Shown here piece after piece: positions 7,935 through 16,228 of a stretch of 53,974 nucleotides of DNA. The notes below the pieces were generated by a model. That model saw only the letters and a program-made list of their open reading frames with translations, ran no database searches and was not told the origin of the DNA. The translations under genes and the position numbers were made by a program. Source of the DNA: Microbacterium sp. K24 (GTDB lineage Bacteria > Actinomycetota > Actinomycetes > Actinomycetales > Microbacteriaceae); contig NZ_SSDJ01000068.1 in NCBI RefSeq assembly GCF_004794465.1, positions 1 through 53,974 on the forward strand, given 5' to 3'. How positions within the stretch are numbered: position 1 is the first letter of the stretch; each line of letters opens with the position of its first letter.

Positions 7935-8065
7935 TGGTCGCCGCGTCAAAGAATTCATATCGGAGCGGATCGCCGACCGCGAGTGCCTCATCAACGCTGC
8001 CACTGCCGAGACTGAACATGAACACCCCTCGTTGAGTGCTACTAAGGATGTCTGCCTGATGTGAG

Positions 8066-8251
8066 CTAGCGGAGAACTCTCGTCTCAGCGTCGGAAAAGG
8101 CTCCCCCGATGACGGCGTCGGCAATCCGCCGGCAATCCGCTTCGTTTCTATAGCCTCGTCCCCCGTCGGTGGCGATGACGTGGCCCTGGGATGTGAGCTT
8201 CCATGCCCACTTACCATCGGGCCGCTTGTAGATCAGGCGCACAGCCGCCAT
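8066..8251 (-). CDS. DUF1508 (YegP-like) small protein
   Basis: 61 residues covering one DUF1508 repeat: YKRPDGKWAWKLTSQGHVIA, then a conserved Gly/Tyr turn and an Ala/Asp-rich C-terminal helix. Family members are small cytosolic proteins of unknown function; YegP has two such repeats, here there is one. It has no tight link to its neighbours. Confidence 0.7.
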   Translation of the reverse strand: MAAVRLIYKRPDGKWAWKLTSQGHVIATDGGRGYRNEADCRRIADAVIGGAFSDAETRVLR

Positions 8252-8320
8252 ATCTCCTCCTCACGTCGTGCCATAAGCGTAGATGTCACGGAATGCGCGT
8301 TTCACCTTGATAAACCGAGG

Positions 8321-8854
8321 TTACTTCTCGTCGGCGGAGATCTCCGTTGCATGTTCACTGGACGGTTGCGGTTGGCGGCTGCGGAGCATCTGGAGGATGC
8401 CGAGTCCGACACCGATTCCGAGGGCGACGTCGGCGATATTTCCGATGAAGAGGTTGCCATAGGCGAGGAAATCGGTGACGTGACCGCGGGCGAACCCGGG
8501 AGGGGCGAAGAGGCGGTCGATGAGGTTCCCGGCCGCTCCACCCCAAACAAATCCGATGGCGACTGCCCACGTTGTGGATGTCGCCCGCCATGCGGCGTAG
8601 AACAACGCAATTACGGCTACGGTTCCGATCACCGTGAACACAAAGGTGCTGCTTGAGCCGAAAGACATAATGGTGCCGGGGTTGAAAGCGAGCTGCATGC
8701 CGAACAGATCACCGACTAGCGGAGTGCGCTCTTGCTCGCTCAGTTGCGCAAGCGCCAGGGCCTTCGTGCCCTGGTCGATGACAGCCATCGAGAGTGCAAC
8801 CAGGCACGCGGTTACCAATCTTCGACTACGATCGCCCCTCAACGTGGGTCCCAC
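8321..8854 (-). CDS. lspA: Lipoprotein signal peptidase (SPase II), copy 1
   Basis: 177 residues with four membrane helices. Family motifs are present: VIDQGTKALA in helix 1, FNPGTIMSFG, GNLIDRLF with the first catalytic Asp and LAYGNLFIGNIAD with the second. It would cut the signal peptide from diacylated prolipoproteins at the lipobox Cys. This is one of three lspA genes within 16 kb, each inside a metal-related cluster. A lone copy in a genome would be housekeeping; the three here are probably accessory. Confidence 0.9.
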   Translation of the reverse strand: MGPTLRGDRSRRLVTACLVALSMAVIDQGTKALALAQLSEQERTPLVGDLFGMQLAFNPGTIMSFGSSSTFVFTVIGTVAVIALFYAAWRATSTTWAVAIGFVWGGAAGNLIDRLFAPPGFARGHVTDFLAYGNLFIGNIADVALGIGVGLGILQMLRSRQPQPSSEHATEISADEK

Positions 8855-8979
8855 ACGTAGAAGTTATTGCGACGGTGGAGGGTACCCGTACCCGCCTGCG
8901 ACCGTGGAGGCCGGCCGGGATCTAGCAGTGCTGTGAACACGGAGCGGTGCGTCCTTTGTTAGTGAAGCGGCGTTGATCG

Positions 8980-9997
8980 TCAGTTGAGGCCGGAGTATGC
9001 ATGCAGGCCCTTGAAGAACACGTTCACGATCGTGAAGTTGAACAGCACTGCGGTGAAGCCGACGATCGACAGCCATGCCGACGGGTTGCCCCGCCAGCCG
9101 CGGGTCGCCCGCGCGTGGATGTAGCCTGCGTACAGCACCCAGATCACGAACGTCCAAACTTCCTTGGTGTCGAATCCCCAGTATCGTCCCCAGGAATCGT
9201 TGGCCCAGATTGATCCGGCGACCAAGGTGAACGTCCAGAAGATGAACCCGACGATCGCGAACCTATAGGCGAGGGACTCCAGCGTTTCGGCGGTCGGGAG
9301 CGTGCGCAGATATCCCGCCCCGGCCATCTTCGCCGCCTCGCCTTTCGCCGCGATCCGTCGCTCGCGTCGGGCCTGCATGAGTTGTGTGGCTGATAGTCCG
9401 CAGGAGATGGCGAAAGAGGGCGGTGCCGAGGGAGGCGACGAAGACGTGGATGACGAGCCATACGCTCTTGAGTGGATCCATCAGAGGGGTTATCTCGACG
9501 TAGAAGGCAAGGGTCGCTCCCCCGAGCAGTAGCGCGACCATGCCGATGAGGAACGAGCCTAGGAAGCGTAGGTCGTACCGGCGGAGTACGACCATGTAGA
9601 CCGCGACGACCAGCAGGGTACCGGTGAGGGCGAACTCGTACATGTTCGCCCACGGGACCCGGTCTGCGGCGATCCCTCGCCCTAAAGTGCCAGCGAGGTG
9701 AAAGATAAACGCGAACCCGGTCAGGACAGTGCCGATGCGCGCCCAGAGCAGACGTTGCCGCTGGCCTGGCCGGGTACGGACTTCGTTCAGTGTTGGGCGT
9801 TCGTCGTCGGTATCGTGCGCCTTTGCTTCGCCGTTGGCGGCCACGAGCGCGGGTACCCGTTGGACCTCATCGCGGCGCACTGAGCGTTGGGCAAGGTCGA
9901 TTGCGTAGGCGACGAACGCGAGCAGATATACGGCAATTGCGGTCCACACCAACAGCAGAGCGATGCCGTCCATGGTCAGGGATTCGGGTTCAGGCAT
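8980..9997 (-). pseudogene. ccsB: Cytochrome c biogenesis protein CcsB/ResC, split by a one-base frameshift
   Basis: From ATG 9997 (after GAGGAG) a CcsB-type protein reads through DRVPWANMYEF and LKSVWLVIHVFVASLGTALF, then leaves the family at about 9411-9415. The C-terminal half resumes in another frame with the haem-handling WGRYWGFDTKEVWTFVIW segment and ends at 8980. Removing one base from the AAA run at 9413-9415 (TTT on the coding strand) joins the halves as ALFAISCGLSATQLMQARR, which is normal family sequence. With ResB it forms the System II synthase that attaches haem to apocytochrome c outside the membrane. It is either a recent pseudogene or a sequencing error; all other residues look intact. 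Confidence 0.85.
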
Positions 9998-10336
9998 CAG
10001 TTTCTCCTCGGGCGGAACGGGGGCTGGAGTGGAAGTGCCGATGGCTGATTCCAGCCATCGCGAAACCGGTGATCGCACCAAGTGCGATCACCGTGGTGAA
10101 CGGGTAGAACGCCCCGCAGGCCTCGCATTCGAAGTCGAGAAACTCCACCAGTGTCGGGGGATCGGGTCCAGCGCTGTCCAACACGTGCGAGTTGGCGCGA
10201 GCACCAATAAGTGCGGCGGCATTGTCGTCTGTGGACGCTTTTGGACGGGTGGCGATCGTGTAGATAATCGCGCCGGTGACAGCGCGATCACGGTAGCGAT
10301 TGTGATGAGGGTGACTTTCCGGGAGGACTTCATCAT
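9990..10336 (-). pseudogene. Remnant of a DsbA-like thiol-disulfide oxidoreductase
   Basis: ATG at 10336 overlaps the resB stop and starts MMKSSRKVTLITIATVIAL, a signal anchor like that of the intact DsbA-like gene at 20245. One base appears missing near 10280; in the next frame the protein continues VTGAIIYTIATRPK and reaches LVEFLDFECEACGAFYP, the CxxC active site. The thioredoxin fold is then lost: the rest of the domain is absent and an unrelated tail runs into the ccsB start region. So it carries both a one-base shift and a truncation. Compare 20245-20910, where the same EFLDFECEACGAFYP motif sits in a full-length protein. Confidence 0.65.
10039..10092. other. Two adjacent hairpins upstream of ccsB
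   Basis: CGATGGCTG/CAGCCATCG (10039-10060, 9-bp stem, 4-nt loop) is followed by GGTGATCGCAC/GTGCGATCACC (10068-10092, 11-bp stem, 3-nt loop). They lie where the DsbA-like remnant loses its fold and 42 nt before ccsB. They could be a transcriptional stop, an mRNA processing site or traces of the deletion. Confidence 0.4.
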
Positions 10337-12051
10337 GGCTTCCTTCGGCGGGGCATCTGTGGGCTTGAGCCTCCGCGGCGGGCCATGTGGTTGTCGCGGA
10401 GGTGGGCTATTTCGTCCGGAAGCTGCGGGTCCTCTCCTCGCGCGAGGCCGGCGAATTCCAGGTGCAGGGAGGGTGCTACCGGGGAGCCGACGACGGATGC
10501 CTTGACGAACACCCGCCGTCGGGGAACGAGAAGGCCGATGATTAGGCCCAGGGTGGCGAGGGTGGCGAAGGCGAGCACCCATGTTCCACCCGTGTCACGT
10601 TTGATATCCAACGACGCGAACCTCTTCACTGCTGCCAGCGGATCCGAGCCGTCGGACGCATCCTCGAAGGTGACAGTTCCCCACCCGTTGGGAAGGTCTG
10701 CGGTCTGCCCGGGCGTGAGCTCGATCGACTCCGTGCCGCTACCGCCGCCCGTGAGCTGGGTCATGTCGGTGGTGTCGAGGGTGTACACCGACCGGGGTAC
10801 GCCGTCGTCGATGCCGAGGCTGCCGGAGAACACGTTAAACGTGACGACCGGATTCAGCAGGTCGGGATACACCGAGGTGAACGCCCCGGAGTCAAGAACA
10901 CCTTGGGTTGGGTAGAAGAACCCGATGAGCCCGATCTGTTCGGCAAGCCCATCCGGCACCTTAATGACGCCGAGCGAGGTCATCATGGAGTCCTGCGGGA
11001 GGAAGGGCTGCGACTCGCTGTACACGATCGTCCCCTCAGGATCTCTGACGGTGATGGTGGGTGCGTAGCCATTTCCAAGCAGGTAAACCCGTTCACTGCC
11101 GACAGTGATGGGGTGGTTCACGCGCACCTTCTCCGTGCCCTCTGTCCCGGCGCGGGCATCACGGATAGTGAGGTTGGCGGCGAAGTCGCCTGCTTGGCCG
11201 GCCCCGGCAGACCCCAAGGGCACGTAGTTGACCTCGAAGCTGTCGAGGGTCAGCGAGTATGGGTCCAGCTGTGTACCGTTCACGAACCTGCCGGGGCTGA
11301 ACGAGGAGTAGTCGTTGAGGGTGTTGACGAAGGTGGTCCCCTCAACGATGACCCTTTGCCCGGTGTAGGAAAACCCGCTGGAGGCGAGCACAGCGACCAG
11401 CACCCCAACGAGAGATGCGTGAAAGAGAAGGTTGCCGGTTTCTCGAAGGTACCCGCGTTCGGCCGACACCGACCACGAGCGGGCGGTGTCATACCGCTGA
11501 ACACGGTATCCGCGTCGACGCAGATCTGTTGTCGCGGCGGTGATCGCCGCGTCCGCGTCCGCGCCTATGTCCTCAGCTTTCGGCGGGACGTCAACGTGGA
11601 GGTGGGTGCCCAGCCGACTGAGCCGCGCCGGGGTGCGTGGTGGACGGGAGCGGAGCGCCTTCCAATGGTGTCGGGTGCGAGGAATGATGCAGCCGATCAA
11701 GGAGATGAAAAGCAACAGGTAGATACCTGAGAACCAGGCAGAGTTGTACAGATCGAACACCTGGATGCCGTCGAGGAAAGACGCCAGGTCCGGGTTGTCC
11801 CGGAAGTATTGGACGACCCCGTTGGGGTCCGCAGTGCGCTGAGGGAAAATGGACCCGGGAACTGATGCGATGGCCAACAGGAGCAGCAGCAGGATGGCGG
11901 TGCGCATGCTGGTCAGCTGCCGCCACCCCCACCGCAGCCACCCGACGGCTCCCAGCGTCGGGGACGTGACGGTGTCCGGCTCTTCCTGATCGATGTGATC
12001 GGCGGGTCGAGAGGGGTCGGCAGGAAGCTGGTCAGAGAGGGAGCGTGACAC
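10333..12051 (-). CDS. resB: Cytochrome c biogenesis protein ResB
   Basis: 572 residues, usual for actinobacterial ResB. Helices occur near residues 45-65, 105-125 and 215-240. A large extracytoplasmic domain follows, then a last helix (VLAFATLATLGLIIGLLVPRR) and a cytosolic tail. Motifs such as LTSMRTAILLLLLLAIASVPGSIFPQ and LLFHASLVGVLVAVL are characteristic. It partners CcsB in haem delivery to c-type cytochromes. GTG at 12051 overlaps the ccdA end by 20 nt and its stop overlaps the DsbA-like remnant start, so it is part of a minus-strand operon with ccdA and the TlpA-like gene. Confidence 0.9.
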   Translation of the reverse strand: MSRSLSDQLPADPSRPADHIDQEEPDTVTSPTLGAVGWLRWGWRQLTSMRTAILLLLLLAIASVPGSIFPQRTADPNGVVQYFRDNPDLASFLDGIQVFDLYNSAWFSGIYLLLFISLIGCIIPRTRHHWKALRSRPPRTPARLSRLGTHLHVDVPPKAEDIGADADAAITAATTDLRRRGYRVQRYDTARSWSVSAERGYLRETGNLLFHASLVGVLVAVLASSGFSYTGQRVIVEGTTFVNTLNDYSSFSPGRFVNGTQLDPYSLTLDSFEVNYVPLGSAGAGQAGDFAANLTIRDARAGTEGTEKVRVNHPITVGSERVYLLGNGYAPTITVRDPEGTIVYSESQPFLPQDSMMTSLGVIKVPDGLAEQIGLIGFFYPTQGVLDSGAFTSVYPDLLNPVVTFNVFSGSLGIDDGVPRSVYTLDTTDMTQLTGGGSGTESIELTPGQTADLPNGWGTVTFEDASDGSDPLAAVKRFASLDIKRDTGGTWVLAFATLATLGLIIGLLVPRRRVFVKASVVGSPVAPSLHLEFAGLARGEDPQLPDEIAHLRDNHMARRGGSSPQMPRRRKP

Positions 12052-12781
12052 TGAGCATCACCCCCTGCAGAACTGACATCAGCATGCCCCAGATGCCCGT
12101 GACCATCAGCACACCCAGCGCGATCAGCATGCTGCCGCCAATGATGTTGACTACCCGGATATGACGGCGGAGGAAAGCAACCGATCGGGTGGCCCAGCCC
12201 AGTCCGAGCGCGAGTAGGAAAAACGGAATGCCCAGGCCGAGTGAGTACGCCAGCCCCAGCAGCGCAGCACGGCCGGGGTCCCCGAGATTCCACGACACCG
12301 ACATAATCGCCGCGAGCGTCGGTCCGATGCAGGGCGTCCACCCGATCCCGAGCGCTATTCCCAGCAGCGGCGCGCTGAGCAGGCCTAGGTTGCCGCGGAA
12401 ACGGGGTCGGAGGGTGCGTTGCGTGCGGGGGAATGCCCCGATGAAGACCAGACCCAGAACGACGACGACCACTCCGAGCACCCGAGTGAGGATGTTGGCG
12501 TACTCGAGGAAAAACATCCCCGCGACCCCACCGAGCACCGTGACGGTCATGAACACGAGCGTGAACCCTGCCACAAACAATGCCACCCCACCGAACAGTC
12601 GTCCACGACCAGAAGCGGGAGTCCGTGTCGGCGAGCTGGAGAGGGAAGAGCCGAGGTAGCCGAAGTAGCCGGGCACCAACGGGAGCACACACGGGGAGAC
12701 GAAGGAGATCAGCCCCGCCAGCATGGCGATGAGCACAGCCACCCACAGCGCACCGTCGAAAATGAGCCCCTCGGCATTCAT
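12032..12781 (-). CDS. ccdA: Thiol-disulfide transporter CcdA, copy 1
   Basis: 249 residues with six membrane helices. The two redox-active Cys are in FVSPCVLPLVPG (helix 1) and GWTPCIGPT (helix 4), the standard CcdA pair. The protein carries electrons from cytosolic thioredoxin across the membrane to extracytoplasmic TlpA/ResA proteins, which keep apocytochrome c Cys pairs reduced. Its ATG overlaps the stop of the TlpA-like gene before it (ATGA) and resB follows with overlap. A second, diverged copy with the same arrangement lies at 31627-32388. Confidence 0.92.
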   Translation of the reverse strand: MNAEGLIFDGALWVAVLIAMLAGLISFVSPCVLPLVPGYFGYLGSSLSSSPTRTPASGRGRLFGGVALFVAGFTLVFMTVTVLGGVAGMFFLEYANILTRVLGVVVVVLGLVFIGAFPRTQRTLRPRFRGNLGLLSAPLLGIALGIGWTPCIGPTLAAIMSVSWNLGDPGRAALLGLAYSLGLGIPFFLLALGLGWATRSVAFLRRHIRVVNIIGGSMLIALGVLMVTGIWGMLMSVLQGVMLSVTLPL

Positions 12782-13437
12782 TCGCTTTCCGCCAGCGCGT
12801 CTGCGATCAGGGTGGACAGGATAGACGCGGCCGGTAGCTGACCGATGATTCGCGCGGCGACCCTACCCTCGCGGTCCATAACAAGAGTCGTCGGCGTCGC
12901 CTGAATGGGGGTGACCGCCGCAAACGCGAGCTTCGTCTTCCCGTCGACGATGTCGATCACGCTGCGGTACGTGATCCCGTAGTCCTCCGTGAAGGACAAC
13001 GCGGTGGCAGGCTGGTCGTAGATATTCACCCCGATGAAACCCACCCCCTCGGTCTGATAGCTCTGCCACACCTCCTCCAGCAGCGGCGCCTCGACCCGGC
13101 ACGGCCCGCACGCCGCATACCAGAAGTTCACGACGTAGACCTCGCCAGCGAATTCGCCGCTACTGATCGGGTTGTCGCGCTCGTCGACGCCGGCAAATAC
13201 CACCGTCTCGCCGCGCTCGTCCGCAGGTATCTCGACGACGCGCTCGTCGACGCTGGTGGAACCGGTGCCGTTGTTCATCGCATCAGCGAGGTCACTTTGG
13301 GACGTGCAGCCCGTGACTGTAAGCACGGTGGCGACGGCGACCATCGCGGCGACGGCACGAAACGTGTGTTCAAACTTTCGCTGGGGATCAGATGGTGTGG
13401 CGCGGGTGGTGGAAGCCACCCCGAACGGGTTGGTCAC
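12778..13437 (-). CDS. TlpA/ResA-like thioredoxin-fold lipoprotein, copy 1
   Basis: 219 residues. A signal peptide ends TVLTVTGC, so the protein should be lipid-anchored outside the cell. The thioredoxin-like domain has NFWYAACGPCRVE, a WxxxCGPC-type active site, and TPIQATPTTLVMDREG with the cis-proline. It would receive electrons from CcdA and reduce apocytochrome c. GTG at 13437 is preceded by TTGGAG at 7 nt; an in-frame GTG at 13500 has no comparable site and adds 21 residues before the signal. Coupled to ccdA by ATGA. Confidence 0.87.
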   Translation of the reverse strand: MTNPFGVASTTRATPSDPQRKFEHTFRAVAAMVAVATVLTVTGCTSQSDLADAMNNGTGSTSVDERVVEIPADERGETVVFAGVDERDNPISSGEFAGEVYVVNFWYAACGPCRVEAPLLEEVWQSYQTEGVGFIGVNIYDQPATALSFTEDYGITYRSVIDIVDGKTKLAFAAVTPIQATPTTLVMDREGRVAARIIGQLPAASILSTLIADALAESE

Positions 13438-13524
13438 GACTACTCCAAATTGGGAACTCAGTAAACGCGCTTGATAGCGCGAGAATCCGCGTGCTTTCAC
13501 GGATGAGAGGGAGTTGATCGTGAT

Positions 13525-13944
13525 TCAGGTTCGGGAAACGCGCAGTTGCGTGAGTGTGAGCATCGGTGATTGGGACGGCTGGCGCGCGACTGTCTCTCGC
13601 ACCCTCCGCGTCACACGTCCAGTGCTGCATGTGCGAGACGGTGCTCGCCAGGCAGAGATGACGAGCGCCAGCACGCACGCCACTCCCAAAAGACATAGGG
13701 CGGCACCAAGGTCTTCAGCCTCGCCAGCATGACCGTCTGCCATCACGCCGGGCACGACACCCAAGTCGTTCGTGGCGATCAGCTCCGCGATAGGCGCTAC
13801 CTGCAGGTCCTCGGTCCCCGCGTGCGTCGCCACCCACGATCCGACCAGGAGCGTCAATGCTAGCCCCAGGCCGATCAGCAGCCTCGCCGCTAGCCCACTC
13901 GTGCGCGCAGCGGTAGCGCGCTCAGTGAGGGCGGGGCGGATCAT
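13525..13944 (-). CDS. Small membrane protein with C-terminal SRT tail
   Basis: 139 residues with two hydrophobic helices (about residues 22-42 and 80-100). Between them is an extracytoplasmic loop with ADGHAGEAEDL. The tail is basic and ends LTLTQLRVSRT. The layout and ending match the proteins at 5072-5512 (LTVLCISRT) and 19701-20174 (LTQLSLSRT). It lies upstream of the cytochrome c biogenesis operon on the same strand and may be co-transcribed. Function not recognised. Confidence 0.6.
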   Translation of the reverse strand: MIRPALTERATAARTSGLAARLLIGLGLALTLLVGSWVATHAGTEDLQVAPIAELIATNDLGVVPGVMADGHAGEAEDLGAALCLLGVACVLALVISAWRAPSRTCSTGRVTRRVRETVARQPSQSPMLTLTQLRVSRT

Positions 13945-14106
13945 TGGACGGTCCTACGTTCGAAGTGGAATCAGGGTAGCCGACGATTAGACACTACCAG
14001 CTGTACAGTCAGCGCATGTTGACGGTTGCTGTAGCGGGGGTGATAGTTCACGTTCACACGATGCCCGACCCGATCACTTTCGGATTCTCTTGTCGCTTCT
14101 TGGCCC

Positions 14107-15093
14107 CTAGCTGTTTCCCGGGAGGCTGGGCCGCGGTTCGCGCCCGCGGAGGGAGACGACACGGACGAGGATGATCATCGCGACCAGTTCGACAAGGGTT
14201 TGTGTGACTACCGCGAGCGGGGCGATGCTCATCGAGGCAGGGAGAGCGAGAGCGAGCGGTAGGACGACGATCGAGTTGCGCGTCGCGGCGGAGAACATCA
14301 CCGCGCGGGTGGCGGGGACCTCTAGTCGTGCGACCCGGCCGGCGAGCTTCCCGATCGCGACGGCGAGGATGACGAAGGCGATGTAGAGCGGTACGACGCG
14401 CAGGAGGGCGGTGATCTGCGATCCAACAGCGGCGATCTGGGAGCCGATGACCACAGCGAGGGTCACCATCATCAGCGGCACCATCGCGCCCGCCATGATC
14501 TTCTCTATGAAGCGGCCTCCCCGGTGACGACGCGCAACAGCCTGCACCACCGTTGCTGCGGAGAGGGGGACCACGATCAGCAACAGGAATGCCCGGATGA
14601 ATGGGCCGATGTCGACCACATCGAGCGCAGCGCCGCCCGCGAAGAGGAACAGGAACACCGGCAGAAGCAGGATCTGGACCAACATCAGCAGTGGCGCGGC
14701 TGCGAGCAGTCGTGCGCCAGCGCCACCTGCGAGACCGGCGAACACGATGACGTAATCGATGCACGGGGTCAGCAGGACGAACAACACCCCGAGCAACAGT
14801 CCCCGGTCATCGACCACGAAGCGCGAGAGGCCCCAGGCGAGCATCGGCACGATGACGAAGTTCGCCACCAGCACCGTGCCTAGAAACCTGATATCGCGGA
14901 ACGCGCGTTTCACCTCGATGAGCGGGACGCCGAGAAACGTCGCGAACAACAGCAGCATCAGTGCCGGTTCAATCGAATGCTCGAGGCTCGGAGCAAGTTG
15001 CGGCGTTATCAGCCCGACGGCCGCCCCCACGGCGATCGCGCCGATGTAGAGAGCCAGTTGACGGATATCCCACCACCGCACAACGGATCTCAC
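14107..15093 (-). CDS. ACR3/BASS-family permease (arsenic resistance-like)
   Basis: 328 residues and about ten membrane helices of the bile acid/sodium symporter fold. Helix 4 region LLTPCIDYVIVFAGLAGGAG carries the conserved Cys seen in ACR3-like proteins, and ATRNSIVVLPLALALP near helix 9 is typical of an ACR3-related group annotated arsenic resistance protein. The true substrate is unclear: it sits at the end of the cadmium operon, so a metal or metalloid exporter is inferred. GTG at 15093 overlaps the lspA stop (GTGA). It is distinct from the classical Acr3 at 41194-42294. Confidence 0.75.
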   Translation of the reverse strand: MRSVVRWWDIRQLALYIGAIAVGAAVGLITPQLAPSLEHSIEPALMLLLFATFLGVPLIEVKRAFRDIRFLGTVLVANFVIVPMLAWGLSRFVVDDRGLLLGVLFVLLTPCIDYVIVFAGLAGGAGARLLAAAPLLMLVQILLLPVFLFLFAGGAALDVVDIGPFIRAFLLLIVVPLSAATVVQAVARRHRGGRFIEKIMAGAMVPLMMVTLAVVIGSQIAAVGSQITALLRVVPLYIAFVILAVAIGKLAGRVARLEVPATRAVMFSAATRNSIVVLPLALALPASMSIAPLAVVTQTLVELVAMIILVRVVSLRGREPRPSLPGNS

Positions 15094-15623
15094 TCGGTGG
15101 TCTCATCGCCTGTGCGGATCATGAAAACTGCTCCGGTGATCGCTGCGGCGAAGATCACGATGTCGGCGATGTTCCCGATGAACCAGTTGCCGTAGGCGAG
15201 GAAGTCTACGACGTGCCCCCGGGCGAATCCGGGGTCGCGGAAGAGGCGGTCGCCTGCGTGTGAGGCGGCAGCGCCGCCGAGCGCGCCGATGACGATCGCC
15301 CATCCCACGCGTTGCACTCGGAACGCGAACACGATCGCTGTGATGGTGGCTGCGACAGCGAGCAGTGCGAACACCCAGGTGAAGCCTTCCCCGAAGGAGA
15401 ATGCCGCTCCGGGGTTATAGGCGAGCTGCAAACCCAGCAGGTCACCGATCAGCGGGATGCGCTCACGCTCGGTGAGGGTCGCTTCGGCCCACACCTTGGT
15501 TCCCTGATCGATCAGCACGACGACCACGGCGATCAAGAGCGCTCCACCAGTGAGCTGCCGCCGCCGGGTCGACGACAGCTTGCTCGCAGCGGGCGGATGA
15601 GCCTCTGCCTGGGAGGAGGTCAT
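15090..15623 (-). CDS. lspA: Lipoprotein signal peptidase (SPase II), copy 2
   Basis: 177 residues. After a polar N-terminus come VVVLIDQGTKVWAE, AYNPGAAFSFGEG and LAYGNWFIGNIAD with the second catalytic Asp. The first catalytic Asp is in AASHAGDRLFRDPGF, where the usual GNLIDR is altered to HAGDR, but the Asp and Arg are kept. ATG at 15623 overlaps the cadD stop (ATGA). lspA genes are recurrent partners of cadmium genes, possibly because the resistance cassette brings its own lipoprotein processing, though no lipoprotein gene is seen in this operon. Confidence 0.87.
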   Translation of the reverse strand: MTSSQAEAHPPAASKLSSTRRRQLTGGALLIAVVVVLIDQGTKVWAEATLTERERIPLIGDLLGLQLAYNPGAAFSFGEGFTWVFALLAVAATITAIVFAFRVQRVGWAIVIGALGGAAASHAGDRLFRDPGFARGHVVDFLAYGNWFIGNIADIVIFAAAITGAVFMIRTGDETTE

Positions 15624-16228
15624 GCGAGCACCTCGATCAGACGGACGATGACCCCAGATTCGATCAGGATGAACAGGCCCAGGCCGATGAACACGGCCGG
15701 TACGAGCCAGTGCTCGACGCGCTCCAGCCCCTCGGTGACAGCCTTGTTGGTGCCGATCAGCCGGCCGGCCGCGCACCAGACCGCGACGAGGACCAGGAAC
15801 ACGACGATCATGATCGCGACGTCGCTGGGGGCGCTGGTGCGGAAGATCGGCGTGTAGAGGGAGATGTTGTCGGCCCCGTTGGCGATCGTGATACCCGCGA
15901 CACCCCATAGTCCGACCGCGGTGATCTTGGAGTCGTCATCATCGTCATCGCCGTTACGGCGCAGGCCGCGAATGAGCGTCCAGATGCCGATGCCGAGCGG
16001 GATCAGACCCAGGAAACCGACCCATTCGTCCGGAACGATGGTGAGACCGAGAGCGGCGATCACGCTGATCACGACGAGGGTGATGAACCCGAGATACTGG
16101 CCCGCGACGATCTGCCACGGCCGGGGCTTCCCTCGACTGGAAGCGAGGAACAGCACGGTAAGCACGACGATGTCGTCGATGTTGGTCGCCGCGAACAGGC
16201 CGATCGCTGAACCGATGGTGGCGAGCAT
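15620..16228 (-). CDS. cadD: CadD-family cadmium resistance transporter
   Basis: 202 residues with five or six helices. FAATNIDDIVVLTVLFL at the start and GVAGITIANGADNISLYTPIF after the middle are the two signature segments of the CadD/LysE-like family, with paired acidic residues in the membrane. A poly-Asp stretch (DDDDDD) lies in the central cytosolic loop. Family members give cadmium tolerance, apparently by export. Its ATG overlaps the cadA stop by one base and its stop overlaps lspA, so it is the third gene of the cmtR operon. Confidence 0.88.
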   Translation of the reverse strand: MLATIGSAIGLFAATNIDDIVVLTVLFLASSRGKPRPWQIVAGQYLGFITLVVISVIAALGLTIVPDEWVGFLGLIPLGIGIWTLIRGLRRNGDDDDDDSKITAVGLWGVAGITIANGADNISLYTPIFRTSAPSDVAIMIVVFLVLVAVWCAAGRLIGTNKAVTEGLERVEHWLVPAVFIGLGLFILIESGVIVRLIEVLA

